A stretch of DNA of 64,000 nucleotides, taken from NCBI GenBank assembly GCA_025465465.1, contig JAODND010000088.1, positions 31,759 through 95,758 of the forward strand. Direction: 5' to 3'. Source of the stretch: Frankiales bacterium (GTDB lineage: Bacteria; Actinomycetota; Actinomycetes; Mycobacteriales; SCTD01). Both the position numbers and the translations under genes were made by a program. This document shows, piece after piece, positions 8,604-19,195 of the stretch. The notes under the pieces were generated by a model that made no database searches, was not told the origin of the DNA, and saw nothing but the letters and a program-made list of their open reading frames with translations. Position 1 is the first letter of the stretch; each line of letters opens with the position of its first letter.

Positions 8604-10708
8604 CCACGTCCGAGGTCCGGGTGTCGCTGCCGGCAGATGCGCGGTCGGCCGGACTGGCCCGACGCCACGTCCGCGCGGCCTGTGACGAGGCGGGCCAGGA
8701 CGCCTTGGTGGATGATGCCCTGCTGCTCGTCACGGAACTCGTGACCAACGCCGTCGTGCACGCCGGCACCGCCCTCGAGCTCGGCGTCACGACGGGCCCG
8801 GGCGGGATCCGGGTCGAGGTGTCCGACGGGCGTCCGGGCGGTCTGCCGCTGCCCACTGGCTCGGTCGACGAGGGCCGTGAGGGCGGCCGCGGACTGTTCC
8901 TGCTGGACCGACTGGCCTCGACCTGGGGCAGCACGCACACCCCGGCCGGCAAGTCGCTGTGGTTCGCGCTCGGCCCGCGCGAGAGCACCGCCGCGCCCCT
9001 GTCGGTGGGTGAGCCACCGGCCGCCGAGCCCCTCGATCTCCCCGACGTCGCGTGGCTGCTGGCCCTGGGTGACCGGGCAGCTGAGCTCGGCACGGCGCAG
9101 GTCGTCCGCGAGACGCTCCACCGCCTCGTCGAAGGGCTGTCCGCCTCCTGGGCGGTGCTCCTCGGGCCTGCCCCGCGGGGGATGTGGCAGCTCGCTGAGC
9201 AGGTCGGCGCGGTGCCGGACGAGCTGGTTGCCGAGCGGATCCGCCGGTCGCTCCCCTCCGGCGTGCGCACGACATCGCTCGTCGGCGACCTCGTTCTCGT
9301 GCTCGGCCGGACCGGCGATCCGTGGGGCGCCGTCGTCCTGGGTGGCGCCGCCGGCCTCGACGAGTCCCGCTGCGCACTGGCCCGGCTGGCGGCCGACGGG
9401 CTCGAGGTGCTGCTGCTCGAGGACCGGTCCCGGGCGGACCTGCACCGCGATCGCGGGTCGCTCGCGCTGCTGGCGGAGGCCAGCGAGATGTTCGCCGGGG
9501 CGCTCGACGTCACCCTCGCGACGACGCTGCTCTGCCAGCTGGTCGTGCCCCGGTTCGGTGTCTGGGCCGCGGTCTACGGCTCGGCCGGCCGCGGAGCGCA
9601 GCTGCTCGCGGCCACCCATGCCGACGAGCAGCAGGGGGCCGAGCTGCGGGTGCGGCTGTCCTCGGAGCAGGCCCTGAACCTTGCTGGTGAGCTCGCCATG
9701 ACGCGCCCGGGCCAGGGTCCGCGCCTGCTCCAGCCGCCCGAGCGGCCGGTGGGCCTGCCGTCGCCCGGGTCGGAGGTCTTGGCCATCCCGTTGTCCACCC
9801 GCAGCCGGTCGCTCGGTGTGCTGCTGCTCGCCCGCGCCGACGGTGCGGAGCCCGTCTCGGACGACATACCTGTCCTGGTCGACCTGACCCGCCGGGCGGC
9901 CCTGGCCGTCGAGGGGGCGCGGCTGTACGAAGAGCGCAGCGCCGTGGCCCAGGCGCTGCAGGCCTCCCTGCTGCCGCCGGCGCTGCCCGAGGTCGATGGG
10001 CTGGTGTTCGGCGCACGCTACGCCGCCGCCGGCGAGGGCAACGAGGTCGGCGGCGACTTCTACGACGTCTTCCCGGTGGGCGACGGCCGCTGGGCCGTGG
10101 CGATCGGTGACGTCTGCGGCAAGGGCCCCGAGGCCGCGACGATCACCGGGCTGGCCCGCAACGTCCTGCGGCTGATGGTCGAGGAGGGACGCCCGCCGGA
10201 ACAGGCCTTCCGGCGGCTCAACACCGCGATCCTCGACCTCGGCGACCGGGGACGGTTCCTCACGGCTGCCCTGGCGATCCTCGAGCCTCGCGAGGGCGGG
10301 GCACGGGTGCTGCTCGCGACCGCCGGCCACCCGCCGCCGGTCGTGCTCGGCACCTCCGGGACGGTGCGCTTCGTCGGAACGGGCGGGACGCTGCTGGGGG
10401 TCACCCCCGACGTCGAGATCGAGGTGCAGCAGTTCGACCTGGCAGTCGGCGAGCACCTGGTGCTCTACACCGACGGCGTCACCGAGCGCCGCGACGGCGC
10501 CCGCTGGTTCGGGGAAGCCACGCTGCGCACGTCGCTGCGCCAGGCCGCCGGTCGGACGCCCGACCAGGTGGCAGGCCATCTGGAGCTGCAGGTCCGTGGC
10601 TTCGGTCCGAGTGCGGCCAGCGACGACCTGGCTGTCCTGGTCGTGGGCGCCGTCCCCCTGCGCGAGCGCGCGGTGGTGCAGGCTCCGGTCGACGCGGCGC
10701 GGGTCTGA
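8600..10708 (+). CDS. Anti-sigma-type ATPase fused to GAF and PP2C/SpoIIE phosphatase
   Basis: A 702-residue protein with an N-terminal RsbW-like HATPase (about 1-130; 'LLLVTELVTNAVVHAG' N-box and 'GGRGLFLLDRLA' G-box). Two GAF-like sensor stretches follow (about 150-450), then a C-terminal SpoIIE/PP2C phosphatase (about 465-690) with metal ligands in 'GGDFYDVF', 'AIGDVCGKG' and 'YTDGVTERRDG'. Such proteins drive partner-switching: the kinase part phosphorylates an STAS anti-anti-sigma protein or binds sigma, and the phosphatase reverses it. The GTG start overlaps the upstream TGA as GTGA. Together with the two upstream genes this makes a plausible sensor-to-sigma pathway; no sigma or STAS gene lies in the window. 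Confidence 0.92.
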   Translation: MTTSEVRVSLPADARSAGLARRHVRAACDEAGQDALVDDALLLVTELVTNAVVHAGTALELGVTTGPGGIRVEVSDGRPGGLPLPTGSVDEGREGGRGLFLLDRLASTWGSTHTPAGKSLWFALGPRESTAAPLSVGEPPAAEPLDLPDVAWLLALGDRAAELGTAQVVRETLHRLVEGLSASWAVLLGPAPRGMWQLAEQVGAVPDELVAERIRRSLPSGVRTTSLVGDLVLVLGRTGDPWGAVVLGGAAGLDESRCALARLAADGLEVLLLEDRSRADLHRDRGSLALLAEASEMFAGALDVTLATTLLCQLVVPRFGVWAAVYGSAGRGAQLLAATHADEQQGAELRVRLSSEQALNLAGELAMTRPGQGPRLLQPPERPVGLPSPGSEVLAIPLSTRSRSLGVLLLARADGAEPVSDDIPVLVDLTRRAALAVEGARLYEERSAVAQALQASLLPPALPEVDGLVFGARYAAAGEGNEVGGDFYDVFPVGDGRWAVAIGDVCGKGPEAATITGLARNVLRLMVEEGRPPEQAFRRLNTAILDLGDRGRFLTAALAILEPREGGARVLLATAGHPPPVVLGTSGTVRFVGTGGTLLGVTPDVEIEVQQFDLAVGEHLVLYTDGVTERRDGARWFGEATLRTSLRQAAGRTPDQVAGHLELQVRGFGPSAASDDLAVLVVGAVPLRERAVVQAPVDAARV

Positions 10709-10710
10709 GG

Positions 10711-11247
10711 TCAGGCGCTCAGGGCGGCCAGTGCCATCTGCTTGAGCATGTCGGCATGGCTCGCCGCGTCGGCCAGGTGCGGGGTGCTGTTGAGCAGGCC
10801 GAAGACGGCGTGCGCACGGGCGCGAGCCTGGTCGCGATCGAGCCGGGGCACGAGCTGGTCGACCCAGAGCTCGACATAGGACCGCTGCAGCCGCCGCACC
10901 TGCCGACCGTCCGAGGGCGACAGCGAGGCGAGGTCGCGGTCCTGCACCCGGATGAGGTCGGGTTCGGTGAGGGAGAACTCCAGGTGCTTGTCGACCAGCC
11001 GCTCGAGAGCTTCGTCAGGGCTACGCGCACCTGCGACCTCCACCCGGCCGTTCTGCAGCAGCTCCTCGGAGATCCCGATGAGCAGGTCGGCGAGCAGTGC
11101 GTCCTTGGAGGCGAAGTGCCGGTAGACCGCGGGCCCGCTGATGCCGACGGCGGCACCCAGGTCCTCGGTGGAGACGCCGTGGTAGCCGTACTCCGCGAAC
11201 ATCCGCGCAGCCTCTCGGAGGATCTGCTCCTGGCGCGGCGTGCTCAC
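10711..11247 (-). CDS. TetR family repressor of the divergent acyl-CoA operon
   Basis: A 178-residue TetR regulator. The N-terminal helix-turn-helix is classic ('MFAEYGYHGVSTEDLGAAVGISGPAVYRHFASK'-type, about residues 16-50). The C-terminal ligand domain is the short form common in fatty- and branched-acyl-CoA regulators. The GTG start at 11247 has a strong AGGAGGAG about 8 bases upstream. It is transcribed away from the leucine/acyl-CoA catabolic operon, with two matching palindromes between the starts, so autoregulation plus control of the operon is the obvious reading. The inducer is probably an acyl-CoA of the pathway; this is inference. Confidence 0.88.
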   Translation of the reverse strand: MSTPRQEQILREAARMFAEYGYHGVSTEDLGAAVGISGPAVYRHFASKDALLADLLIGISEELLQNGRVEVAGARSPDEALERLVDKHLEFSLTEPDLIRVQDRDLASLSPSDGRQVRRLQRSYVELWVDQLVPRLDRDQARARAHAVFGLLNSTPHLADAASHADMLKQMALAALSA

Positions 11248-11262
11248 CGGTTGACTCCTCCT

Positions 11263-11278
11263 GTTAGAGACCTCTAAC
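11263..11278. promoter_or_regulatory. TetR operator 1 (GTTAGAG-N2-CTCTAAC)
   Basis: A perfect 7-bp inverted repeat with a 2-bp centre, 15 bases upstream of the TetR start. It is almost identical to operator 2, which starts 25 bases further right. Paired, closely spaced palindromes between divergent TetR and target genes are the usual arrangement for this family. Confidence 0.75.
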
Positions 11279-11287
11279 CTCAGTCAT

Positions 11288-11303
11288 GTTAGGGACCTCT
11301 AAC
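11288..11303. promoter_or_regulatory. TetR operator 2 (GTTAGGG-N2-CTCTAAC)
   Basis: Second copy of the palindrome with one mismatch between arms, ending 13 bases before the GTG of the carboxylase gene and abutting its AAAGGGAG ribosome-binding site. Binding here would block transcription or early elongation of the catabolic operon. Confidence 0.72.
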
Positions 11304-11316
11304 AAAGGGAGTCAAG

Positions 11317-12899
<1,583 letters not shown>

Positions 12900-12900
<1 letters not shown>

Positions 12901-14834
12901 TGGCGATGTTCTCGACTGTCCTGGTGGCGAACCGCGGCGAGATCGCAGTCCGCGTCATGAAGACGCTGCGGTCCATGGGGATCCGCACGGTTGCCGTCTA
13001 CTCCGACGCGGACGCGGGGGCCAGGCACGTGCAGGAGGCCGACGTCGCGGTCCGCCTCGGGCCCGCTCATGCTCGCGACTCCTACCTCTCGATCGAACGG
13101 GTCGTCGCGGCCTGTCTCGAGACGGGCGCCGAAGCCGTGCACCCTGGCTACGGCTTCCTGTCCGAGAACGCCGACTTCGCGCAGGCCCTTGCCGACCACG
13201 ACATCGTCTTCATCGGTCCACCGGTGTCGGCGGTGCAGGTGATGGGCGACAAGATCAGCGCGAAGCAGACGGTGAGCAAGGCCGGCGTACCTGTCGTCCC
13301 CGGACGCACCGAGCCCGGCATGACCGACGCGGACCTGCTCGCGGCGGCCGACGAGGTCGGCTATCCCGTGCTCGTGAAGCCGAGCGCTGGCGGCGGGGGC
13401 AAGGGGATGTTCCTCGTCGAGGACGCCCACGCGCTTCCTGAGGCGCTGGTGTCGGCCCGCCGCACGGCGGCCAGCGCCTTCGGAGACGACACCTTGTTCC
13501 TCGAGAGGTACGTGAAGACGCCGCGCCACATCGAGGTGCAGGTGCTCGCGGACGGCCATGGCACGACGGTCCACCTCGGTGAGCGCGAGTGCTCGCTGCA
13601 ACGCCGCCACCAGAAGGTCGTCGAGGAGGCGCCGAGCGCCCTGCTCGACGAGGCGACCCGGGCCCGCATCGGAGCCTCGGCAGTGGCGACCGCGCAGGCG
13701 GTCGGGTATGTCGGGGCGGGCACCGTCGAGTTCATCGTCAGCGCCGACCGGCCCGACGAGTTCTTCTTCATGGAGATGAACACCCGGTTGCAGGTGGAGC
13801 ATCCGGTGACGGAGCTGGTGACAGGTGAGGACCTGGTCGAGCAGCAGGTGCGGATCGCCGCCGGGCTGCCGCTCGGCTTCACGCAGGACGACGTGCACCT
13901 GCACGGCCACGCGATCGAGGTGCGCACCTATGCGGAGGAGCCGTCCCGTGGCTTCCTTCCCAGCGGCGGCCGGGTGCTGCTGCTGCGCGAGCCGACGGGT
14001 GAGCACGTGCGCGTCGACAGCAGCCTGCTCGAGGGCACGACCGTCGGGAGCACCTACGACCCGATGCTCAACAAGGTGATCGCGTGGGGTCCCGACAGGG
14101 AGATGGCACTCAAGCGGCTCGACCACGCCCTCGCGGAGCAGGTCGTCCTCGGCGTCCCCACCAACACGGCGTTCCTCCGCACCCTGCTGCAGCGTCCCGA
14201 GGTGCGGGCCGGCCAGCTGGACACCGGCTTCATCGAGCGGCATCTCGACGAGCTGACGGTCGATGACGTGCCCGTCGAGGCGCTCGCGGCCTATGCCCTC
14301 CACGAGCCTGGCGACGACCTGTGGCGCAGCGCGTGGCGGCCGGGCGGGCCTGCTGCCCGCCGTTGGTTGCTGGCCCTTCCGGGTGGACGCACGACCTCGG
14401 TGTGCCTCCGGAGTGACCAGCTCACGATCGACGACGGCCCGCCGGTCACGGTCGGCGGGCAGCGCTACGACGACCGGGTGGACGTTACCGTCGACGGACG
14501 GACGACCAGCTGGCATGTCGCGGTCGACGGCACGACGGTGTGGGTGGGTGCCGAGGGGGCGGCGTGGCCGCTGCACGAGCAGCCGCGGACGCTCCGGGCC
14601 GAGGACGCGCACGCCCACGACGGGGACATCACCAGCCCCATGCCGGGGAGCGTCATCGCGGTCCACGTGGGGCAAGGGGACAGTGTGACCAAGGGTCAGC
14701 CGTTGCTGGTCGTGGAGGCGATGAAGATGGAGCACACCCTGAGCGCCCCCCTCGACGGCACCGTCGGCGAGCTGCTCGTGCGGGTCGGTCAGCAGGTCAA
14801 GGTCGACGAACTGCTCGCGACCGTGACCGCATGA
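12900..14834 (+). CDS. accA1: Acyl-CoA carboxylase alpha subunit (biotin carboxylase plus biotin carrier)
   Basis: A 644-residue protein. The N-terminal biotin carboxylase domain (about 1-450) shows '[13 protein letters not shown]', the ATP-grasp Gly loop '[11 protein letters not shown]', '[12 protein letters not shown]' and '[14 protein letters not shown]'. A linker region precedes the C-terminal biotinyl domain with 'EAMKMEH', whose K609 is the biotin site. It carboxylates its own biotin with ATP and bicarbonate, then partners with the upstream beta subunit. The ATG at 12900 overlaps the beta-subunit TGA by one base; GTG at 12897 and ATG at 12906 are close alternatives. Its stop overlaps the lyase start as ATGA. 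Confidence 0.92.
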
Positions 14835-15763
14835 CCGACTACGGCACGATGCCGATGACCGGGCTCCCCAAGCGGGTCACGGTCTATGAGGTCGGCCCGC
14901 GGGACGGACTGCAGAACGAGAAGGCCCTCATCCCGACCGAGGTGAAGGCGGAGTTCATCCGCCAGCTCCTCGCGGCCGGCCACCAGGCCGTCGAGACGAC
15001 CAGCTTCGTCAGTCCGCAGTGGGTGCCTCAGCTCGCCGATGCCAGCGAGCTGCTCCAGCTGCTCGACCGGCCCGACGGGGTCCGAATGCCGGTCCTCGTC
15101 CCGAACGACAAGGGGCTGAACCGGGCGTTGGACGCCGGCGTGCGCGAGATCGCCGTCTTCGGCAGCGCCACCGAGACCTTCGCGCAGAAGAACCTCAACC
15201 GCACCGTCGCCGAGTCGCTCGACATGTTCCGACCCGTCGTCGACCGCGCGCGCAGCCAAGAGCTGATGGTCCGTGGCTATCTCAGCATGTGCTTCGGCGA
15301 CCCCTGGGAGGGCGCTGTCGACCCGCACGTCGTCGCCGCGCATGCCCGCACGCTGTTCGACATGGGCGTCACCGAGCTGAGTCTCGGTGACACGATCGGC
15401 GTGGCCACGCCAGGACAGGTCGCCGCGCTGCTGGAAGCCCTTGGCCACCAGGGCATCTCGACCGACCAGCTGGCCGTGCACTTCCACGACACCTATGGCC
15501 AGGCGCTCGCCAACACGCTCGTCGCGCTCCAGCACGGCATCACCGTCGTGGACGCGAGTGCGGGTGGCCTGGGGGGTTGTCCCTATGCCAAGAGCGCCAC
15601 CGGCAATCTCGCCACCGAGGACCTGCTCTGGCAGCTCCACGGCCTCGGCATCGAGACGGGTGTGGATCTCGATGCGCTCGTCCGCACCAGCACCTGGATG
15701 GCCGAGCAGCTCGGTCGCCCCTCACCCAGCCGCGCCGTCCAAGCGCTGAGCAAGAAGGAATGA
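14831..15763 (+). CDS. mvaB: Hydroxymethylglutaryl-CoA lyase
   Basis: A 310-residue TIM-barrel lyase that cleaves HMG-CoA to acetoacetate and acetyl-CoA, the last step of leucine degradation. Diagnostic marks are '[12 protein letters not shown]' (metal and substrate binding), '[14 protein letters not shown]', the His pair of '[10 protein letters not shown]' and the Cys loop '[20 protein letters not shown]'. The start overlaps the carboxylase alpha stop (ATGA), so the genes are co-translated. In this order (carboxylase beta, alpha, lyase, acyl-CoA dehydrogenase) the operon matches a leucine/isovalerate catabolic (liu-type) cluster, though a 3-methylglutaconyl-CoA hydratase is missing from the window. 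Confidence 0.93.
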   Translation: MTDYGTMPMTGLPKRVTVYEVGPRDGLQNEKALIPTEVKAEFIRQLLAAGHQAVETTSFVSPQWVPQLADASELLQLLDRPDGVRMPVLVPNDKGLNRALDAGVREIAVFGSATETFAQKNLNRTVAESLDMFRPVVDRARSQELMVRGYLSMCFGDPWEGAVDPHVVAAHARTLFDMGVTELSLGDTIGVATPGQVAALLEALGHQGISTDQLAVHFHDTYGQALANTLVALQHGITVVDASAGGLGGCPYAKSATGNLATEDLLWQLHGLGIETGVDLDALVRTSTWMAEQLGRPSPSRAVQALSKKE

Positions 15764-15769
15764 CCTGCG

Positions 15770-16924
15770 ATGTCGGTTGATACCCGCCTTTCCGATGAGC
15801 AGCTGCAGCTCAAGAAGACCGTCCAGGAGTTCGCGCAGGAGGTCGTCGCGCCTGTCTCCTACCACCACGACAAGACCAAGACCTTTCCCTACTCCGTGGT
15901 GCAGCAGATGGGCGACATGGGGCTGTTCGGACTGCCGTTCCCCGAGGAGCACGGCGGGATGGGCGGCGACTACTTCGCGCTCTGCCTGGCGCTGGAGGAG
16001 CTCGGCAAGGTCGACCAGTCGGTCGCGATGACGCTCGAGGCCGGGGTCTCGCTCGGCGCGATGCCCGTTTATCGGTTCGGCAGCGATGCGCAGCGGCAGA
16101 GCTGGCTCCCGCAGCTCACCAGCGGTCGGGCGCTCGGGGCGTTCGGTCTCACCGAGGCCGGCGGGGGCAGTGATGCCGGCGCGACCCGCACGACCGCGCG
16201 GATCGAGGACGGCCAGTGGGTCATCAACGGCACCAAGGCCTTCATCACCAACAGCGGCACAGACATCACAGCCCTCGTCACCGTCACCGCGGTGACCGGG
16301 GAGACGAGCAACGGTCGGAAGGAGATCTCGAGCATCCTCGTGCCGGTGCCCACGCAGGGGTTCACTGCCGAGCCCGCCTACGACAAGGTGGGCTGGAACG
16401 CCAGCGACACCCACCCGCTGACCTTCGACGACGTCCGGGTTCCCGAAGCCAATCTGCTCGGTGAGCGGGGTCGTGGCTATGCGAACTTCCTGTCCATCCT
16501 CGACGAGGGCCGCATCGCCATCGCGGCGGTCTCGGTCGGCGTCGCGCAGGGCTGCGTCGACGAGTCGGTGAAGTACGCCAAGGAGCGCGAGGCGTTCGGC
16601 CGGCCGATCGGGCACAACCAGGCGATCGCCTTCAAGATCGCCCGCATGGAGGCCCGGGCCCATGCCGCCCGCACCGCCTACTACGACGCCGCGGCCAGGA
16701 TGCTCGCCGGTCTGCCGTTCAAGAAGGAGGCGGCCATCGCCAAGCTGATCGCCTCCGAGGCGGCGATGGACAACGCCCGCGACGCCACGCAGGTGCACGG
16801 CGGCTATGGCTTCATGAACGAGTACCTCGTCAGCCGCCACTACCGCGACGCCAAGATCCTCGAGATCGGTGAGGGCACCTCCGAGGTGCAGCTCATGCTC
16901 ATCGCGCGCGACCTGGGTCTGTAG
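15770..16924 (+). CDS. Acyl-CoA dehydrogenase, branched/short-chain type
   Basis: A 384-residue FAD-dependent acyl-CoA dehydrogenase. It contains the FAD/substrate motif 'GLTEAGGGSDAGATRT', 'INGTKAFITNSG' and the C-terminal 'GEGTSEVQLMLIARDL'. E368 in the last motif occupies the place of the medium-chain enzyme's catalytic Glu; true isovaleryl-CoA dehydrogenases keep their base elsewhere. That favours a short-chain or 2-methyl-branched substrate, although operon context suggests isovaleryl-CoA. The start at 15770 follows the lyase stop by 6 bases, with AGAAGGA upstream. It is the last gene of the TetR-controlled operon. Confidence 0.9.
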   Translation: MSVDTRLSDEQLQLKKTVQEFAQEVVAPVSYHHDKTKTFPYSVVQQMGDMGLFGLPFPEEHGGMGGDYFALCLALEELGKVDQSVAMTLEAGVSLGAMPVYRFGSDAQRQSWLPQLTSGRALGAFGLTEAGGGSDAGATRTTARIEDGQWVINGTKAFITNSGTDITALVTVTAVTGETSNGRKEISSILVPVPTQGFTAEPAYDKVGWNASDTHPLTFDDVRVPEANLLGERGRGYANFLSILDEGRIAIAAVSVGVAQGCVDESVKYAKEREAFGRPIGHNQAIAFKIARMEARAHAARTAYYDAAARMLAGLPFKKEAAIAKLIASEAAMDNARDATQVHGGYGFMNEYLVSRHYRDAKILEIGEGTSEVQLMLIARDLGL

Positions 16925-16940
16925 CAGTCGGCTGCCTGAC

Positions 16941-19073
16941 TCAGTCGAGCCAGCTCTCGTCGTGACCTGAGACGACGACGAGCCGCTGGGTCGCCCGTGT
17001 CAGCGCGACGTAGAGCGTCCGCAGCCCGGCCACCTCGCTGAGCGCCTCGCTGATCACCCGCTCGGGCATCACGACCACGCACCCGTCGTACTCGAGCCCC
17101 TTGACCTGCCAGGTGTCCACGACCGAGACCCGGGGGTCCTCGAACGTCCATGTCGCCCGCAGCGACCGGGGTACGACGACCCCGACCGTGCCCGCGACCT
17201 GATCCAGCAGCGTCGCCACGGCAGCAGGCACGTCGGAAGCAGACCCGTTGATCCACAAGGGATCCACGCCGTTGCTGCGGACAGCGGCCGGCGCGACGGC
17301 GGCGTGGTCGATGCGCCACAGCACCCGCGCGGCGAGCTCGGCGATCTCGGTGCTCGTGCGGTAGTTGGTCGAGAGCTCCGCGGTCCGGACCCGGGCCTTG
17401 CCGAGGACGCCCTCCATGGCCCGTCGGACCTCCTGGACGTCTGGCCAGGCCGACTGGGCCCAGTCGCCGACGATCGTCCATGTGGCGCCGCGGGCACGAC
17501 GCCCCAGCATCCGCCACTGCATCGGGGTGACGTCCTGCGCCTCGTCGACCACGACGTGGGCATAGGTCCGGTAGTCCGCCTCGAGCACCGGGACCCGCAC
17601 CGATGACCTGTTGCGGTCGGCGAAGGTCGTCACCTCGTGGGCGGCGGCCAGCGCTTCGAGCTCGGCCAGCTCGTCCCAGTCGTCGTCGGTCGACTCGGGC
17701 TCGGGCGGGGGGCCGAGGAGCGCGGCGAGCTCATCGAGGAGGGCGGCGTCGGCGGCGCTGTAGGCGGTGCTCGGCCAGGCCCGGGCCAGCACCTGCTGCT
17801 CGCTGTCGTCGTAGGAGCCCTTGGCGACCTTGGCGAGCGGGACCGCCCCGGTGCGCAGGGCGTCGATCACCTCGACGGGGCGCAGCACCGGCCAGGCGCG
17901 GTCGACCTCGGTGAGGAACAGCGGGTCGTCGCGCAGCCACCGTCCGAACTCCTCGCGATCGCCCGGTTCCTCCCGCTGCGCTCCGGGCCGCCTCTCCCAC
18001 TGCCGCCAGAGCACGTCGACGAGGGCACTGACGAAGGCGGCTCGGCCGGCATTGTGGCTGCGCGGCGAGCGACCCACCTGCGTCTTGCGTCGCAGCATCT
18101 CCTCGGCCGACAGGGTCAGGGCGAAGCCCCACCGGGTCAGCTCGACATCGCGGAGCCGCTGGGCCCCTGCGAGGTGCCGGACCGCGCCCTTGAGAAGCCC
18201 GACCATCCGGTCACTGCCCTTCACCGCCGCGGCGGCTGCGTCGTCGTCGCCGTCGAGCGTGAGCTCCCGGGGCAGGACGGGGACGCTGCCGAGGTCCGAG
18301 AGCCGGACGCTGGTCTCGCCGAGTGAGGGCAGCACCGCGCCGATGTAGTCGATGAACACCGACGAAGGCCCGACGACGAGGACGCCGCGGCGGGAGTACC
18401 AGTCGCGTCGGGCATACATCAGGTAGGCGACGCGGTGCAGCGCGACAGCCGTCTTGCCGGTGCCCGGGCCGCCCGTGACCACGAGCGCCCCGTCGTCGGG
18501 GGCGCGGACGGCGAGGTCCTGCTCGCGCTGGATGGTGGCGACGATGTCGCGCATCTGGGCGCCGCGCTCCCGGGACACGGCGGCCAGAAACGCGCCATCG
18601 CCGACGACGGTCCCGTCGAGCTGCGCCTGGGGGTCGAGCAGCTCGTCCTCCACCCCGACGACCCGCGGACCCCGACAGGTGATGGTGCGGCGCCGCACCA
18701 CCCCGAGGGGGTCGGCGGCCGTGGCCCGATAGAACGGTGCGGCTGCCGGTGCCCGCCAGTCCACGACGATCGGCTCCTGGTCCTCGGTGCGCAGCCCCAT
18801 CCGGCCGATGTGCAGGGCAGCCCCCTCGAGCACGTCGAGGCGGCCGAAGACGATGCCCTCACCGGCGGCGTCGAGGTTGACCCGGCGGGTGGCAGCGGCG
18901 AGGGCGTGGACGTCGCGCTCGTAGACGCCCTGCGGCGTGCTGACACCGGGGGCAAGCGTCTCGCGCTCGCGGCGGGCGGCCTCGCCTCGCAGCACCTCGA
19001 GCCTGGCCAGGGCCCGGTCGACCACGGCCTGCTCGCGCTCGACCTCGTGGGCCAGCTCCGACACGTGCACCAA
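16941..19073 (-). CDS. HelD-like superfamily 1 helicase (RNA polymerase recycling factor type)
   Basis: A 710-residue UvrD-like ATPase. An N-terminal coiled-coil arm (about 1-60, 'LAHEVEREQAVVDRALARLEVLR') precedes the split helicase core. The core has Walker A 'VTGGPGTGKTAVAL', Walker B/DEAQ 'VVVDEAQDVTPMQW', and later 'GDWAQSAWP' and 'LYVALTRATQRLVVV'. The N-terminal arm and 'DWRAPAAAPFYRA' block are typical of HelD, which binds RNA polymerase and frees it from nucleic acid using ATP, rather than of repair UvrD. The start is uncertain: TTG at 19073 has GGAG 8 bases upstream, and GTG at 19070 is equally possible. It is a single gene, convergent with the acyl-CoA operon. Confidence 0.85.
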   Translation of the reverse strand: MVHVSELAHEVEREQAVVDRALARLEVLRGEAARRERETLAPGVSTPQGVYERDVHALAAATRRVNLDAAGEGIVFGRLDVLEGAALHIGRMGLRTEDQEPIVVDWRAPAAAPFYRATAADPLGVVRRRTITCRGPRVVGVEDELLDPQAQLDGTVVGDGAFLAAVSRERGAQMRDIVATIQREQDLAVRAPDDGALVVTGGPGTGKTAVALHRVAYLMYARRDWYSRRGVLVVGPSSVFIDYIGAVLPSLGETSVRLSDLGSVPVLPRELTLDGDDDAAAAAVKGSDRMVGLLKGAVRHLAGAQRLRDVELTRWGFALTLSAEEMLRRKTQVGRSPRSHNAGRAAFVSALVDVLWRQWERRPGAQREEPGDREEFGRWLRDDPLFLTEVDRAWPVLRPVEVIDALRTGAVPLAKVAKGSYDDSEQQVLARAWPSTAYSAADAALLDELAALLGPPPEPESTDDDWDELAELEALAAAHEVTTFADRNRSSVRVPVLEADYRTYAHVVVDEAQDVTPMQWRMLGRRARGATWTIVGDWAQSAWPDVQEVRRAMEGVLGKARVRTAELSTNYRTSTEIAELAARVLWRIDHAAVAPAAVRSNGVDPLWINGSASDVPAAVATLLDQVAGTVGVVVPRSLRATWTFEDPRVSVVDTWQVKGLEYDGCVVVMPERVISEALSEVAGLRTLYVALTRATQRLVVVSGHDESWLD

Positions 19074-19144
19074 CCTGTTTTCTCCGATGGGCCTAACAGT
19101 GTGCCGCAGAACCCGTGTGCCGGAGGAGGTGCGCTTCCCGACTC

Positions 19145-19162
19145 GTCACCCGATGGGGTGAC
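19145..19162. promoter_or_regulatory. Inverted repeat upstream of the M23 peptidase gene
   Basis: A perfect 7-bp palindrome (GTCACCC-N4-GGGTGAC) centred 42 bases upstream of the peptidase ATG, in the 122-bp divergent region shared with the HelD gene. It could be an operator or a leader hairpin. I looked for the c-di-AMP (ydaO-type) riboswitch often found before actinobacterial wall hydrolases and did not see its conserved core. Confidence 0.4.
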
Positions 19163-19195
19163 GCGATTGCTTGATCGTCGGTCGAGGAATCGGAC

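Noticed and set aside
8558..10579. 673-codon minus-strand frame opposite the phosphatase gene
   Set aside because: Compositional shadow; Arg/Gly/Gln-rich with no domain, while the plus strand shows complete HATPase and PP2C motifs.
19074..19195. c-di-AMP (ydaO-type) riboswitch before the M23 gene
   Set aside because: The region is short and the conserved core sequences are not present; only a simple palindrome is seen.
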